Assembly: GCA_963663675.1 (NCBI GenBank)
Contig: OY760498.1
Coordinates: forward strand, 2,046,001 to 2,110,000
Direction of reading: 5' to 3'
From: CAINVV01 sp963663675
Lineage (GTDB): Bacteria > Bacteroidota > Bacteroidia > Bacteroidales > Prolixibacteraceae
Length of the DNA: 64,000 nucleotides
Made by a program: the position numbers and the translations under genes. Under the pieces are notes generated by a model. The model saw nothing but the letters and a program-made list of their open reading frames with translations, was not told the origin of the DNA and searched no databases. Each line of letters opens with the position of its first letter. Within the stretch, counting starts at the first letter, position 1. Positions 1 to 8,140 of this stretch are shown piece after piece.

Positions 1-806
1 GATTTATCAAAATAAAGCGAACTGTTCTCAATCTGCTCTCCGGGTGGCAGCATCGGCTTTGCGTCAATTGCCCAGCTACCGTCAAGATTTTTGGTTCTTG
101 CGATGCTGATCGTTCGCATGATTTTGGGCTTTCCCGTTGACGCTGAGAAGAACATCAGGTATTCGCTACCGTTTTTTATGATTTGTCCAGGACTTGTAGT
201 GGCCTCATAATAAGTACCTTCCTTCGGTTCAAAGGGTGTAATTTCATAACGCTTTTCCCAGGGTCCCGAAGGTGAGTCACTTTCTGCCTTCATGGTAAGA
301 TAGGGGAAAGCAGGTACAAAGTCAGGTTTTTTTGTGACATTGGGTGTTCCCAGGTAAAACATATGCCACTTCTTACCATCGAAATAGGTAGTCCCATAAG
401 ATGCTGATGCACAATCTTTTTGAGATGAGATTCCAAAATCCAGAATAGGTCCTTTCCGTTCCCAGTTCACCAAATCCCTGCTTACTGCCAGGCAGGCAAG
501 CCAGCCTTTTGGCCCGGCGCCATCATAATGCATATAGTATTTGCCTTTGTCTTCCCATACCCATATATCCCTGGCACCCAGGTAATCACAGCTGTCTGGA
601 CTCATGCCGTGTTTAAGGACTACTCCATGATCTCTGGCTTCAAGGCGAAATTTGGCTGAGGGCCTGTTATCAGGATAGCTGATCTTTACCTCAGATGGAA
701 TTATCCGGGTCCCGTTCCCTGTCCTACGGCTTTCTGCACTGACAGTATACTGATCTAAAATCAATATCAAAACTAGCAATATTAGCCTGAAGGTTCCCTT
801 TTGCAT
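1..806 (-). CDS. Secreted five-bladed beta-propeller glycoside hydrolase (GH43/GH32/GH130-like), 3' end outside window
   Basis: The first 268 residues are visible; the gene runs off the left edge. I translated it from the ATG at 806 on the minus strand. A hydrophobic N-terminus of about 24 residues (MQKGTFRLILLVLILILDQY) looks like a signal peptide, so the product is exported. The body has the short repeated blades of the GH43/GH32/GH117/GH130 clan: an early acidic motif in a ...GARDIWVWEDKGKYYMHYDG... context, then GWLACLAVSRDLVNWER, a blade around KKWHMFYLG, and EATTSPGQIIKNGSEYLMFFS. The early Asp and the later Glu of EATTSPG are possible catalytic acids, inferred from clan patterns. Exact family and substrate cannot be decided from this fragment. 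The neighbouring aldose 1-epimerase on the same strand, 92 bases upstream, fits a role in sugar use. Confidence 0.8.
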   Translation of the reverse strand, partial: MQKGTFRLILLVLILILDQYTVSAESRRTGNGTRIIPSEVKISYPDNRPSAKFRLEARDHGVVLKHGMSPDSCDYLGARDIWVWEDKGKYYMHYDGAGPKGWLACLAVSRDLVNWERKGPILDFGISSQKDCASASYGTTYFDGKKWHMFYLGTPNVTKKPDFVPAFPYLTMKAESDSPSGPWEKRYEITPFEPKEGTYYEATTSPGQIIKNGSEYLMFFSASTGKPKIMRTISIARTKNLDGSWAIDAKPMLPPGEQIENSSLYFDK

Positions 807-898
807 GGTAAATTATTGGTTATCAATAAATTAGAAATGAATAATCCACAATTTTCCATTATTCACAGGTCATAAGGTGTAATTATTCTAAATAACAA

Positions 899-2026
899 TT
901 ATTTTTTGACCGAAAATTTATAGATGCATGTATGGTAATAAGTTTGATCCGGCCCAAGAACTACCGAAGGAAATTTGGGTTGATTAGGAGAGTTGGGGAA
1001 ATGTTGTGTCTCCAGGCATAAACCGGTACGGTAACCATAGGATTTTCCCTTTTTCCCGGGGTAAATTCCATCGAGAAAATTTCCTGTATAAAATTGTATC
1101 CCAGGCTGATCGGTAAAAACCTCCAGCATCCTGCCACTTTGTGGTTCAAAAACAGAGGCCGCCAGTGAAACCGCTTGATCTGCTGTCTTTTTCAATACGA
1201 AATTCATATCGTATCCCATACCATACTTGATTTGCTGATTGTCACTGTCAATCCTGGCACCGATAAGGGTTGGATTTCTGAAGTCAAACGGGGTATTTTC
1301 AACTGCCATGAAATCCCCGGTAGGAATTAAAGTTGAATCAATCGGTGTGATGGAATCCGAATTAATCATGAGCAGATGATCCAGGATATTTCCATTGCCA
1401 GCTCCGTGCAGATTAAAGTAACTGTGATTGGTCAGGTTGATTATGGTCGGTTTGTCACATTTTGCTTCATACTGGATGACCAGGGCGTTTTCGTCAGTGA
1501 GGCGGTAAGTCATGTTTACATTCAGTTCCCCAGGATATCCTTCATCCATATCAGGCGAAACCAGTTTACACTGGAGTTCATTTTCACTCTTTTGAACAAC
1601 ATCCCAGATTTTCCTGGAAAAGCCCTTTATTCCTCCGTGCAGAGCATTGGCGCCATTATTTTGAGCCAATTTGTACTGTATGTCACCCAGTGTAAATTCA
1701 CCTTTGGCTATTCGATTTCCATATCTTCCAACAGCGGCCCCGAAATAGTTCTCTTTTGCGTTCAGGTATCCATCGATGCTATCCTGACCGAAAACGACAT
1801 CATCAAATTTTCCATTTTTGTCAGGAACCATCCAGGATACGATACGTGCGCCATAATTGGTCACAATAATTTCCATCCCATTTTGGTTCTTTAAAGTAAA
1901 GAGTTTAACTTCTTTCCCGTCAATAATTTTATTGAAGGCCATTGGATTGATTGTTGGGGGAGGAGTTTTTCCCGTACAGGAAATAAACAGGAGCAGAATA
2001 AGAAAATAGAATAATGATGTTCTCAT
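899..2026 (-). CDS. galM: Aldose 1-epimerase (mutarotase), lipoprotein form
   Basis: This 375-residue protein interconverts alpha and beta anomers of aldoses such as galactose or glucose. It starts with a lipoprotein signal peptide whose lipobox Cys is residue 17 (LLFISC), so it is probably anchored facing the periplasm, unlike cytosolic GalM of enterobacteria. Family motifs are present: GARIVSWMVPDKNGK near the N-terminus, GAAVGRYGNRIAKGEF, NALHGGIKGFSRKIW, the catalytic-His motif NLTNHSYFNL near residue 200, and the catalytic Glu in CLETQHFPNSPNQP near the C-terminus. Length is normal for the family. It lies upstream of, and in the same direction as, the truncated glycoside hydrolase, so the two may be co-transcribed for extracellular sugar processing. 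No promoter was recognised. Confidence 0.93.
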   Translation of the reverse strand: MRTSLFYFLILLLFISCTGKTPPPTINPMAFNKIIDGKEVKLFTLKNQNGMEIIVTNYGARIVSWMVPDKNGKFDDVVFGQDSIDGYLNAKENYFGAAVGRYGNRIAKGEFTLGDIQYKLAQNNGANALHGGIKGFSRKIWDVVQKSENELQCKLVSPDMDEGYPGELNVNMTYRLTDENALVIQYEAKCDKPTIINLTNHSYFNLHGAGNGNILDHLLMINSDSITPIDSTLIPTGDFMAVENTPFDFRNPTLIGARIDSDNQQIKYGMGYDMNFVLKKTADQAVSLAASVFEPQSGRMLEVFTDQPGIQFYTGNFLDGIYPGKKGKSYGYRTGLCLETQHFPNSPNQPKFPSVVLGPDQTYYHTCIYKFSVKK

Positions 2027-2167
2027 GATTTTATACTATGAATAGTTTGAATTTATACGGCGGGATAATCTGATAACTCAAAAATATAAATTAATCCTTC
2101 ACATAGTTTTTATGCAACGATTTTTTTAAACAGGATCAATATCAGTTCTTATTATTCATGGATTTAT

Positions 2168-2175
2168 TAAGTTTG
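2168..2175 (+). promoter_or_regulatory. Bacteroidota-type -7 box (TAAGTTTG) before the M3 peptidase
   Basis: TAAGTTTG matches the TAnnTTTG consensus of the Bacteroidota primary sigma factor. It would give a leader of about 80 nt. I see no clear TTTG -33 element at the usual spacing, so support is moderate. Confidence 0.3.
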
Positions 2176-2259
2176 CGTTTCGTTATTTTTTGAGTAAAAA
2201 TTCAGGAATACAGAAGCGGCCTGCTGCCGTGGTTTTTAAGAAAAAATAAACTTTTTGTT

Positions 2260-4374
2260 ATGAAAATCTGGATTGTAATAATGGCATTTGCGGTAGTAAT
2301 AGCCTCCTGTTCCACCGAAAAAAAAGAAATCAAAGAGATGAATCCATTTTTTGAGACTTACAGTGCCCCATTTGGTGTCCCGCCATTCGATAAAATCGAA
2401 AACAAACATTATCTGCCTGCCTTTAAGGAGGGTATGAATCAACAAAACAAGGAAATTGAGGCGATTGTAAACAATCCTGAATCCCCGGGTTTTGCCAATA
2501 CAATTGAGGCTTTGGACAAAAGCGGTGACTTGCTCGGAAGGGTTAGAACGGTTTTCTTTAACATCAAGGAGGCCAATACCAACGATTCCATTGATCAGAT
2601 TGCTGAAGTGGTGGCACCGATGCTATCTCAGCATTCGGATGCCATATTTATGAATGACAAGCTTTTCAGCAGGGTAAAATCAGTTGAAAATCAAAAGGAA
2701 AAATTAAACCTGGACAGGGAACAAAGCCGCCTGCTGGAAGAAATTTACAAACGATTTGTGAGGGGAGGAGCTAATTTACCATCAGACAAGAAGGAGGAAT
2801 TCAAGAAAATTAACACTGATCTCTCCTTGCTTGAACTTAAATTCGGCAATAATCTGTTGGCTGAAACCAATAACTATAAAATGGTTATTGATAAAAAAGA
2901 AGATCTGGCCGGATTACCCGAGTCTGTTGCAACTGCAGCAGCTGATGAAGCCAAAGCAGACAAAATGGAAGGGAAATGGGTTTTTACCCTTCAAAAACCA
3001 AGCTGGGTACCATTCCTGACATACTCTTCAAACCGCGGTCTGCGTGAAAAGCTCTACAGGGCAATGTTCAGTCGTGGCAACAACAACAACGATAATGACA
3101 ACAAAGCGGTTATAAACAAGATTGTCAATCTGAGACTTAAAAAAGCTAACCTGCTTGGTTTTGAAAGTTGGTCTGCTTTTATTCTGGATGATTGCATGGC
3201 CAAAAATCCGAAGAATGTTTACGATCTGATAGCTAAGGTGTGGACTCCCGGACTCAACCGTGCAAAGGAGGAAGCAAAAGACATGCAGGATATGATCCAA
3301 CGTGAGGGTGGTAAATTTAAGCTTGAAAGCTGGGATTGGTGGTATTATTCCGAAAAAGTCAGGAAAGAAAAATATGACCTGGATGAAGAACAGGTTCGGC
3401 CATATTTTGAGCTGACCAACGTAAGAGAAGGTGCATTTGCTGTAGCAAACAAGCTTTATGGGCTCACATTCAAGCAGATACATAATATGCCATTGTATCA
3501 TCCTGAATGCCAGGTATTTGAGGTTAAGGACCGGGATAGTTCCCTTATTGGTATTTTGTACATGGATTTCTTCCCGCGTGCTTCAAAAAAGGGAGGTGCC
3601 TGGATGAACAATTACAGGGATCAGTACCATTATGAAGGCCAGCCGGATGTTAGGCCGGTAGTTTCTATTACCTGCAATTTCTCTAAACCAACCGGGGATG
3701 CTCCCGCATTATTAAGTTATGATGAAGTTGAAACATTGTTTCATGAGTTTGGTCACGGACTGCATGGATTACTTTCAAAATGTCATTATAAAATGTTGTC
3801 CGGGACAGCAGTTGCAAATGATTTTGTCGAGCTGCCTTCGCAGGTGATGGAGCATTGGGCCGCACAACCGGAAGTACTCAAGATGTACGCAAGGCATTAT
3901 AAAACAGGCGAAGTGATTCCACAGACCCTTGTTGACAAAATTATCAAAGCCGGTAAGTTCAACCAGGGATTTATCACTACTGAATTCCTGGCGGCAGCCA
4001 TTTTGGATATGGATTATCATACAATAACAAAAGAAGGTGACATTGATGTGGAAAAATTTGAAAAAGCATCGATGGATAAGGCAGGTCTGATTCCTGAAAT
4101 TATACCAAGGTATCGCTCTACCTATTTTAATCACTCATTCCCGGGTGAATATTCCAGCAGATATTACAGTTATCTTTGGGCTGAAGTTCTTGATGCTGAT
4201 GCATTTGAAGCATATCTTGAAAAAGGAAACATCTTTGATCCGGAGGTTGCCGGCTCATTCAGAAAAAATATCCTTGAGCGTGGTGGTACGGAAGAAGCTA
4301 TGAAGCTCTACGTTAATTTCAGGGGTAAAACTCCGGGTATCGAACCTTTACTTAAAAACAGGGGATTAAATTGA
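2260..4374 (+). CDS. M3 family metallopeptidase (dipeptidyl carboxypeptidase / oligopeptidase type)
   Basis: A 704-residue zinc peptidase of the thimet-oligopeptidase family. The signature HEFGH starts at residue 495 (LFHEFGHGLHGLL) and the third zinc ligand lies in FVELPSQVMEHW, about 28 residues on. The N-terminus is a lipoprotein signal (MKIWIVIMAFAVVIASCSTE, lipobox Cys 17), so the enzyme probably acts on short peptides outside the cytoplasm. Length and the MNNYRDQYHYEG...RPVVSITCNFSKP block match Dcp-like bacterial M3 enzymes. Dcp (releasing C-terminal dipeptides) and oligopeptidase A types cannot be separated by eye. The next gene follows after only 20 bases, so the two are probably co-transcribed, although their roles look unrelated. 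Confidence 0.93.
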   Translation: MKIWIVIMAFAVVIASCSTEKKEIKEMNPFFETYSAPFGVPPFDKIENKHYLPAFKEGMNQQNKEIEAIVNNPESPGFANTIEALDKSGDLLGRVRTVFFNIKEANTNDSIDQIAEVVAPMLSQHSDAIFMNDKLFSRVKSVENQKEKLNLDREQSRLLEEIYKRFVRGGANLPSDKKEEFKKINTDLSLLELKFGNNLLAETNNYKMVIDKKEDLAGLPESVATAAADEAKADKMEGKWVFTLQKPSWVPFLTYSSNRGLREKLYRAMFSRGNNNNDNDNKAVINKIVNLRLKKANLLGFESWSAFILDDCMAKNPKNVYDLIAKVWTPGLNRAKEEAKDMQDMIQREGGKFKLESWDWWYYSEKVRKEKYDLDEEQVRPYFELTNVREGAFAVANKLYGLTFKQIHNMPLYHPECQVFEVKDRDSSLIGILYMDFFPRASKKGGAWMNNYRDQYHYEGQPDVRPVVSITCNFSKPTGDAPALLSYDEVETLFHEFGHGLHGLLSKCHYKMLSGTAVANDFVELPSQVMEHWAAQPEVLKMYARHYKTGEVIPQTLVDKIIKAGKFNQGFITTEFLAAAILDMDYHTITKEGDIDVEKFEKASMDKAGLIPEIIPRYRSTYFNHSFPGEYSSRYYSYLWAEVLDADAFEAYLEKGNIFDPEVAGSFRKNILERGGTEEAMKLYVNFRGKTPGIEPLLKNRGLN

Positions 4375-4394
4375 TTTTGTCAGATTAGCGTTAC

Positions 4395-6263
4395 ATGATA
4401 AACGGGATCCGCACCTGCGTACTACTCTTTTTGCTTTTTATCAATTCTGCCTTTGGCAGGAAGGTCCATCTATTTTGTACTGATGATCCTCAAAAAGAGC
4501 CATCAGTAACAAAAATGGTAAACAGTGACTATTGGTCGGCCACTGATGCCCTTGGGAGAAAACTGCCCGGAGTGGAAGCCACCGGATCACGCCGTAATGG
4601 CAAAAAAGTTGCAATTTTTTACTGGACCTGGCACAGTGAACCCTTTGTCAACTATGGGACCGTTGGAAATGTCTCTGAGATACTGAAAGAATTTCCGGAA
4701 GCGCTAAAAGATACTAAACACCCGGTCTGGGATAGAGGCAAGGGGAATAATCATTTTTGGGAGCAGCCATTGTTTGGATATTATCGTACCACAGATCCCT
4801 GGGTTTTGAGGAAACATGCCGAAATGCTTGCAGATGCAGGAGTTGACGCAATTTTTATGGATTGTACCAATTACCCGTTTACCTGGAAATCATCTTACGA
4901 TGAGCTACTGAAGGTTTGGGACAAGGCCCGGCAGGATGGTGTAAATGTCCCGAAAATAGCGTTTATGCTGCCTTTCGGACCGGGAAAGAATTCATATGAG
5001 ATGATAAAAAATCTGTATGAAGATATTTACCAGCCCGGTAGGTACCCGGATATGTGGTTCATGTGGGCTGGTAAACCAATCATCATGGCTTATCCCCAAA
5101 GCATTCCGAACGATTCGGACAGGGTCAACCAGGCGATGCTTTCTTTTTTTACATTCAGGCCCGGACAGCCTGATTATGTAAATGGTCCGAACAGGAAATA
5201 TGACCAGTGGGGCTGGCTGGAAAATTATCCGCAGCATAAATATATGGAGAGAGCCGACGGAACCTGTGAGGAGGTAACTGTTGGAGTGGCCCAGAATGCG
5301 GGGCCTCTCACCAATGGTCATTGCAGCGCATTTAATCTGCCCGGGACCTTTGGCAGGAGCTATACTTTTATGAACGGGCAGGATATGCGTCCGGAGTCAT
5401 ATTTGTATGGTCTTAATTTCCAGGAACAATGGGACAGGGCAATCGCCCTGGATCCTGACCTTGTTTTTGTGACAGGCTGGAATGAATTTGTAGCCGGAAA
5501 GTGGGAGAAAGGGGGTAGCTGGACAGGTGAGCCATTCTCTTTTGTAGATGAATTCGACAGTGAGCACAGCCGCGATATTGAACCTAACAAGGGTTGGGGG
5601 AACAAAGGTGACGTTTATTATTATCAGTTGATTCAGAATATCAGGAGGTTCAAGGGAATGGATAAGCAGGCAGGTTCATCTGCTCCTAAGACCATCGTGC
5701 AAGGGAAAACGGATGAATGGAAGGATGTGATGCCAGATTACAGGCATTACAGAGGAAATACCATGCACCGTGATCATCCTGGGCATGCAGACACCAAATA
5801 TATAAATACAACAGGGAGAAACGATTTTGTGGATGCCAAAGTTGCCAGAGACGAAGATTGGATATACTTCTATATAGAAACAAATCAGCCAATTACCAGG
5901 CCAAAAAATCAGGACCACTGGATGTGGCTCTTCCTGGATACTGACAGAAACAAATCTACCGGATGGGAGGGTTATGACTACCTGGTTAATTTCAATCCCC
6001 CTGAAAACGGGATTTCCCGGTTGGCAAAATGTGTCAATAATCGCTGGCAATGGAACCTAACCGACAATTATTCCGTTACAGTGAAAGAGAATACAATGAC
6101 ACTTAAAATTAAAAAGAGTTCACTTGGGATAATTGCTGATGCAATAAATCTTGAATTCAAATGGAGTGACAATATGCAGGAAACCGGAAACATTATGGAT
6201 TTTTATGTGAATGGCGATGTTGCGCCGGGTGGAAGGTTTAATTTTGTTTATTCTACAAAATAA
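4395..6263 (+). CDS. Secreted GH99/WbsX-like glycoside hydrolase with C-terminal CBM9-like domain
   Basis: A 622-residue protein with a signal peptide (about residues 1-21, ending near SAFG). Residues ~65-420 resemble the GH99/GH71-like (WbsX-type) TIM barrel: KVAIFYWTWHSEPF at the start, HAEMLADAGVDAIFMDCTN, MWAGKPIIMAYP, and VFVTGWNEFVAGKW late in the barrel. The acidic residues of DAIFMDCTN and GWNEF are the expected catalytic region by analogy. Residues ~430-622 (DFVDAKVARDEDWIYFYIE, HWMWLFLDTDRNKSTGW) look like a CBM9-type sugar-binding fold, as in outer-membrane carbohydrate proteins. Substrate is unknown; GH99 relatives cleave mannan-type linkages, but WbsX relatives act in glycan synthesis. 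No SusC/SusD pair is in the window, so this is not a classic polysaccharide utilisation locus as seen here. Confidence 0.75.
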   Translation: MINGIRTCVLLFLLFINSAFGRKVHLFCTDDPQKEPSVTKMVNSDYWSATDALGRKLPGVEATGSRRNGKKVAIFYWTWHSEPFVNYGTVGNVSEILKEFPEALKDTKHPVWDRGKGNNHFWEQPLFGYYRTTDPWVLRKHAEMLADAGVDAIFMDCTNYPFTWKSSYDELLKVWDKARQDGVNVPKIAFMLPFGPGKNSYEMIKNLYEDIYQPGRYPDMWFMWAGKPIIMAYPQSIPNDSDRVNQAMLSFFTFRPGQPDYVNGPNRKYDQWGWLENYPQHKYMERADGTCEEVTVGVAQNAGPLTNGHCSAFNLPGTFGRSYTFMNGQDMRPESYLYGLNFQEQWDRAIALDPDLVFVTGWNEFVAGKWEKGGSWTGEPFSFVDEFDSEHSRDIEPNKGWGNKGDVYYYQLIQNIRRFKGMDKQAGSSAPKTIVQGKTDEWKDVMPDYRHYRGNTMHRDHPGHADTKYINTTGRNDFVDAKVARDEDWIYFYIETNQPITRPKNQDHWMWLFLDTDRNKSTGWEGYDYLVNFNPPENGISRLAKCVNNRWQWNLTDNYSVTVKENTMTLKIKKSSLGIIADAINLEFKWSDNMQETGNIMDFYVNGDVAPGGRFNFVYSTK

Positions 6264-6266
6264 GAA

Positions 6267-6638
6267 TTGAGTCGATTGAAGAAGAGGAGTAACACATATG
6301 TAATTATCCTTTTGGTTACTGCGTTAGCCTGGCTTTTTGCCAACCAGGCAATGAACAGCCACGCTCATATTCTCAATGGAGGACAAATTGTCAGACATGC
6401 GCATCCTTTTACTCAGGATAAAAATTCGCATAGTCCTTTTCAGTCACACAAACATAGTTCTTCAGTTGCATTTTTCCTGGACCTGATTACCAGCCTCAAT
6501 ATTGATTCGTTCGAATCAGTAAAATTTTTCCTGATTTTTTTAACTTTTCTGGCATCAGTTCCTGTAATTCAAGTTGTTCTACCTTATCAACCCTGTTACT
6601 CATTTGAGGTAGGCCGTGCTCCACCCAGGCAGCTCTGA
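6267..6638 (+). CDS. Small His-rich membrane-anchored protein upstream of metal-efflux genes
   Basis: A 123-residue protein starting with TTG at 6267 (a second in-frame TTG is at 6276; no suitable ATG is in frame). Residues ~11-28 form a hydrophobic segment. Residues 32-63 hold seven histidines (SHAH, RHAHPF, NSHS, SHKHSS), a likely metal-binding stretch. A second hydrophobic segment spans ~87-107, and the C-terminus ends with RAPPRQL. I recall similar short proteins with SHAH/HAHPF and a RAPP tail next to heavy-metal RND efflux genes in other Bacteroidota, but I cannot name a family. A periplasmic metal-sequestering or sensing role is inference from composition and position. It starts 3 bases after the GH99-like gene. 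Confidence 0.65.
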   Translation: MSRLKKRSNTYVIILLVTALAWLFANQAMNSHAHILNGGQIVRHAHPFTQDKNSHSPFQSHKHSSSVAFFLDLITSLNIDSFESVKFFLIFLTFLASVPVIQVVLPYQPCYSFEVGRAPPRQL

Positions 6639-6642
6639 TCTT

Positions 6643-6661
6643 TTTGTGAATAGCTCACAAA
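6643..6661. repeat. Perfect 7-bp inverted repeat TTTGTGA-N5-TCACAAA
   Basis: The arms 6643-6649 and 6655-6661 are exactly complementary around a 5-base loop, just downstream of the His-rich gene stop. It could be a regulator site or a weak hairpin at the end of that transcript; there is no T-run after it. Confidence 0.4.
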
Positions 6662-6725
6662 CTGATTTCATGCGTATCCGACTATGTCTGATACATCTAC
6701 CGGTTTAACCTTTGGATTGGCTCAT

Positions 6726-6733
6726 TATTTTTG
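6726..6733 (+). promoter_or_regulatory. Bacteroidota-type -7 box (TATTTTTG) for the efflux channel gene
   Basis: TATTTTTG fits TAnnTTTG and would start transcription near 6740, about 67 nt before the channel ATG at 6807. No good -33 element is visible at standard spacing. A near-perfect palindrome lies between this box and the start codon. Confidence 0.35.
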
Positions 6734-6759
6734 CCGGCCAGTATTATTAATCAATCAAT

Positions 6760-6782
6760 TATGCGCTACATCGTATCGCATA
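6760..6782. promoter_or_regulatory. Near-perfect palindrome, candidate operator of the metal-efflux genes
   Basis: The arms TATGCGCTAC (6760-6769) and GTATCGCATA (6773-6782) are complementary except for one position, around the centre ATC. It sits 27 bases downstream of the -7 box and 24 bases upstream of the channel ATG, where a bound repressor would block transcription. No regulator gene is adjacent. Confidence 0.4.
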
Positions 6783-6806
6783 TTTCCCTTATCAATAAAT
6801 ATTGAA

Positions 6807-8045
6807 ATGAAATTCATTTTTCTTTCTGTGTTCCTGTTTGGCAGTTTTCTTGCCCAGGCACAAATAACACTGAGCATGCAGGATGCACTTGCCCGGGCAA
6901 TAAAATACAATCCTCATTACCAAGCTGAAAAGTACAATGTTGAAATAGCCAAAACCGCAATAACAACAGCAGGTTTGCATTTGAATCCGGCATTGAGCTT
7001 GTCATCAATAGTTATTCCCTCCTCAAAATTCTATGCATCGGGAACTGGTTTTTTTTCGCCTGAAAACAAACAGATGAATTACCAGGTTTCCAAGGTTTTC
7101 CAGGTTGGAGGCCAATTGAAATACAAAGTTCAGGCCGCCGAATCGGATTTGAAGATTGTCAGCTCAAATTTAAGCCAGTATGAATGGAATCTACGGAGCG
7201 AAGTCGCTTCAAAATGGCTGGATGTCTGGTATGCAGATGAAAAACTGAAGCTAATAGGACAGGCAAAATTAAATTCAGATACTTTATTGAAGGTCAATAA
7301 GATTCGTTTAAAAAACCAGGTAATAACCACAACGGAATTTTCACGGACACAAATAAACGAGGAACAATACCGGTTAATGTATTTGAGTGCACTGCAGACC
7401 GTCCGAAGTGAAACCAATAACCTTGCTTTGCTGCTGGATGTCAGGGACACTATTCTGATCGACAAAAAGGAAGATTGGTTTCCGGTCATGATAACTCAGA
7501 ATTATGATTCGCTCTTACATTTTGCACTGGAAAACAGGAAGGAGATCCTGGTAAGCAAAAATCTTCTTGACAAAGCAAAGATTGATATTTCCCTTCAAAA
7601 AGCCATTTCAAAACCTCAGCCGGAGTTGGGACTGAATTACAGTCCACAAAACAGAGTGCCATATGTAGGAATGTCTTTATCCATCCCGTTACCGTTTTCT
7701 GACAGGAACCAGGGAGAAATTGCAAGAGCGAAGATTGCAGCGGATCAGGCTGATTTACTGATTAATGCATTTATTCTCCAGGTTAAAAAGGAGGTTAGGA
7801 ATTCTTATGATGAGTATTTAACCAATAAAAATAGCTGGGAAAGGTATAAGGAACTGAATATCGCTTCTGAATCGGTACTGCAGACCGTTAAAATGAGTTA
7901 TCTGAAAGGAGGAACAACTATTCTTGACTACCTGGAGGCAGAAAGAACGTGGTTCGAAATGCAGAATCAATATTACGAAGCAATGTACAATTACAGGAAA
8001 AGCTATTTGCAACTTTATTTTACCTGTGACTATTCAGGGATATAA
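6807..8045 (+). CDS. TolC-like outer-membrane channel of heavy-metal RND efflux system (CusC/CzcC type)
   Basis: Start chosen at the ATG at 6807 because it begins a clean signal peptide (MKFIFLSVFLFGSFLAQAQ); the frame stays open upstream but that extension is not signal-like. The mature protein (412 residues with signal) has the two-fold OEP pattern: ALARAIKYNPHYQAEKYNVEIAKTAITTAGLHLNPALSLS in the first half and ALENRKEILVSKNLLDKAKIDISLQKAISKPQPELGLNYSP in the second, with long coiled-coil helices and SIPLPFSDRNQGEIARAKI, typical of CzcC/CusC relatives. It would form the outer-membrane exit duct for metal ions together with the adaptor and pump encoded next. The gap to the adaptor gene is 95 bases. 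Confidence 0.92.
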   Translation: MKFIFLSVFLFGSFLAQAQITLSMQDALARAIKYNPHYQAEKYNVEIAKTAITTAGLHLNPALSLSSIVIPSSKFYASGTGFFSPENKQMNYQVSKVFQVGGQLKYKVQAAESDLKIVSSNLSQYEWNLRSEVASKWLDVWYADEKLKLIGQAKLNSDTLLKVNKIRLKNQVITTTEFSRTQINEEQYRLMYLSALQTVRSETNNLALLLDVRDTILIDKKEDWFPVMITQNYDSLLHFALENRKEILVSKNLLDKAKIDISLQKAISKPQPELGLNYSPQNRVPYVGMSLSIPLPFSDRNQGEIARAKIAADQADLLINAFILQVKKEVRNSYDEYLTNKNSWERYKELNIASESVLQTVKMSYLKGGTTILDYLEAERTWFEMQNQYYEAMYNYRKSYLQLYFTCDYSGI

Positions 8046-8097
8046 TATCCGGATTACCGTACCCGGGAGGTCATAATAAAACAATTTTCCAAAATTA

Positions 8098-8129
8098 AAT
8101 TATCCAATTATCCAATAATCTAATTACAA
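8098..8129 (+). repeat. Short tandem AATTATCC-type 8-mers
   Basis: Two exact AATTATCC units (8098-8105, 8106-8113) are followed by degenerate units AATAATCT and AATTACAA, giving four 8-mers in a row just before the adaptor ATG at 8141. This may be a slippage-prone spacer. Confidence 0.5.
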
Positions 8130-8140
8130 AACAACACATT

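Noticed and set aside
1376..1894. 172-codon open frame antisense to the aldose 1-epimerase
   Set aside because: It is a shadow of a well-supported gene with no signal or homology. The same applies to other long antisense frames, such as 3028-3501 and 44059-44679.
2217..2262. Possible fifth copy of the dispersed repeat before the M3 peptidase
   Set aside because: Only a few bases (a CCGTGG word and a terminal ATGAA) resemble the family; this is within chance for AT-rich leaders.
6684..6806. Extended 41-residue N-terminus for the TolC-like gene
   Set aside because: The extension contains the promoter box and the palindrome and hides a clean signal peptide that starts at 6807.
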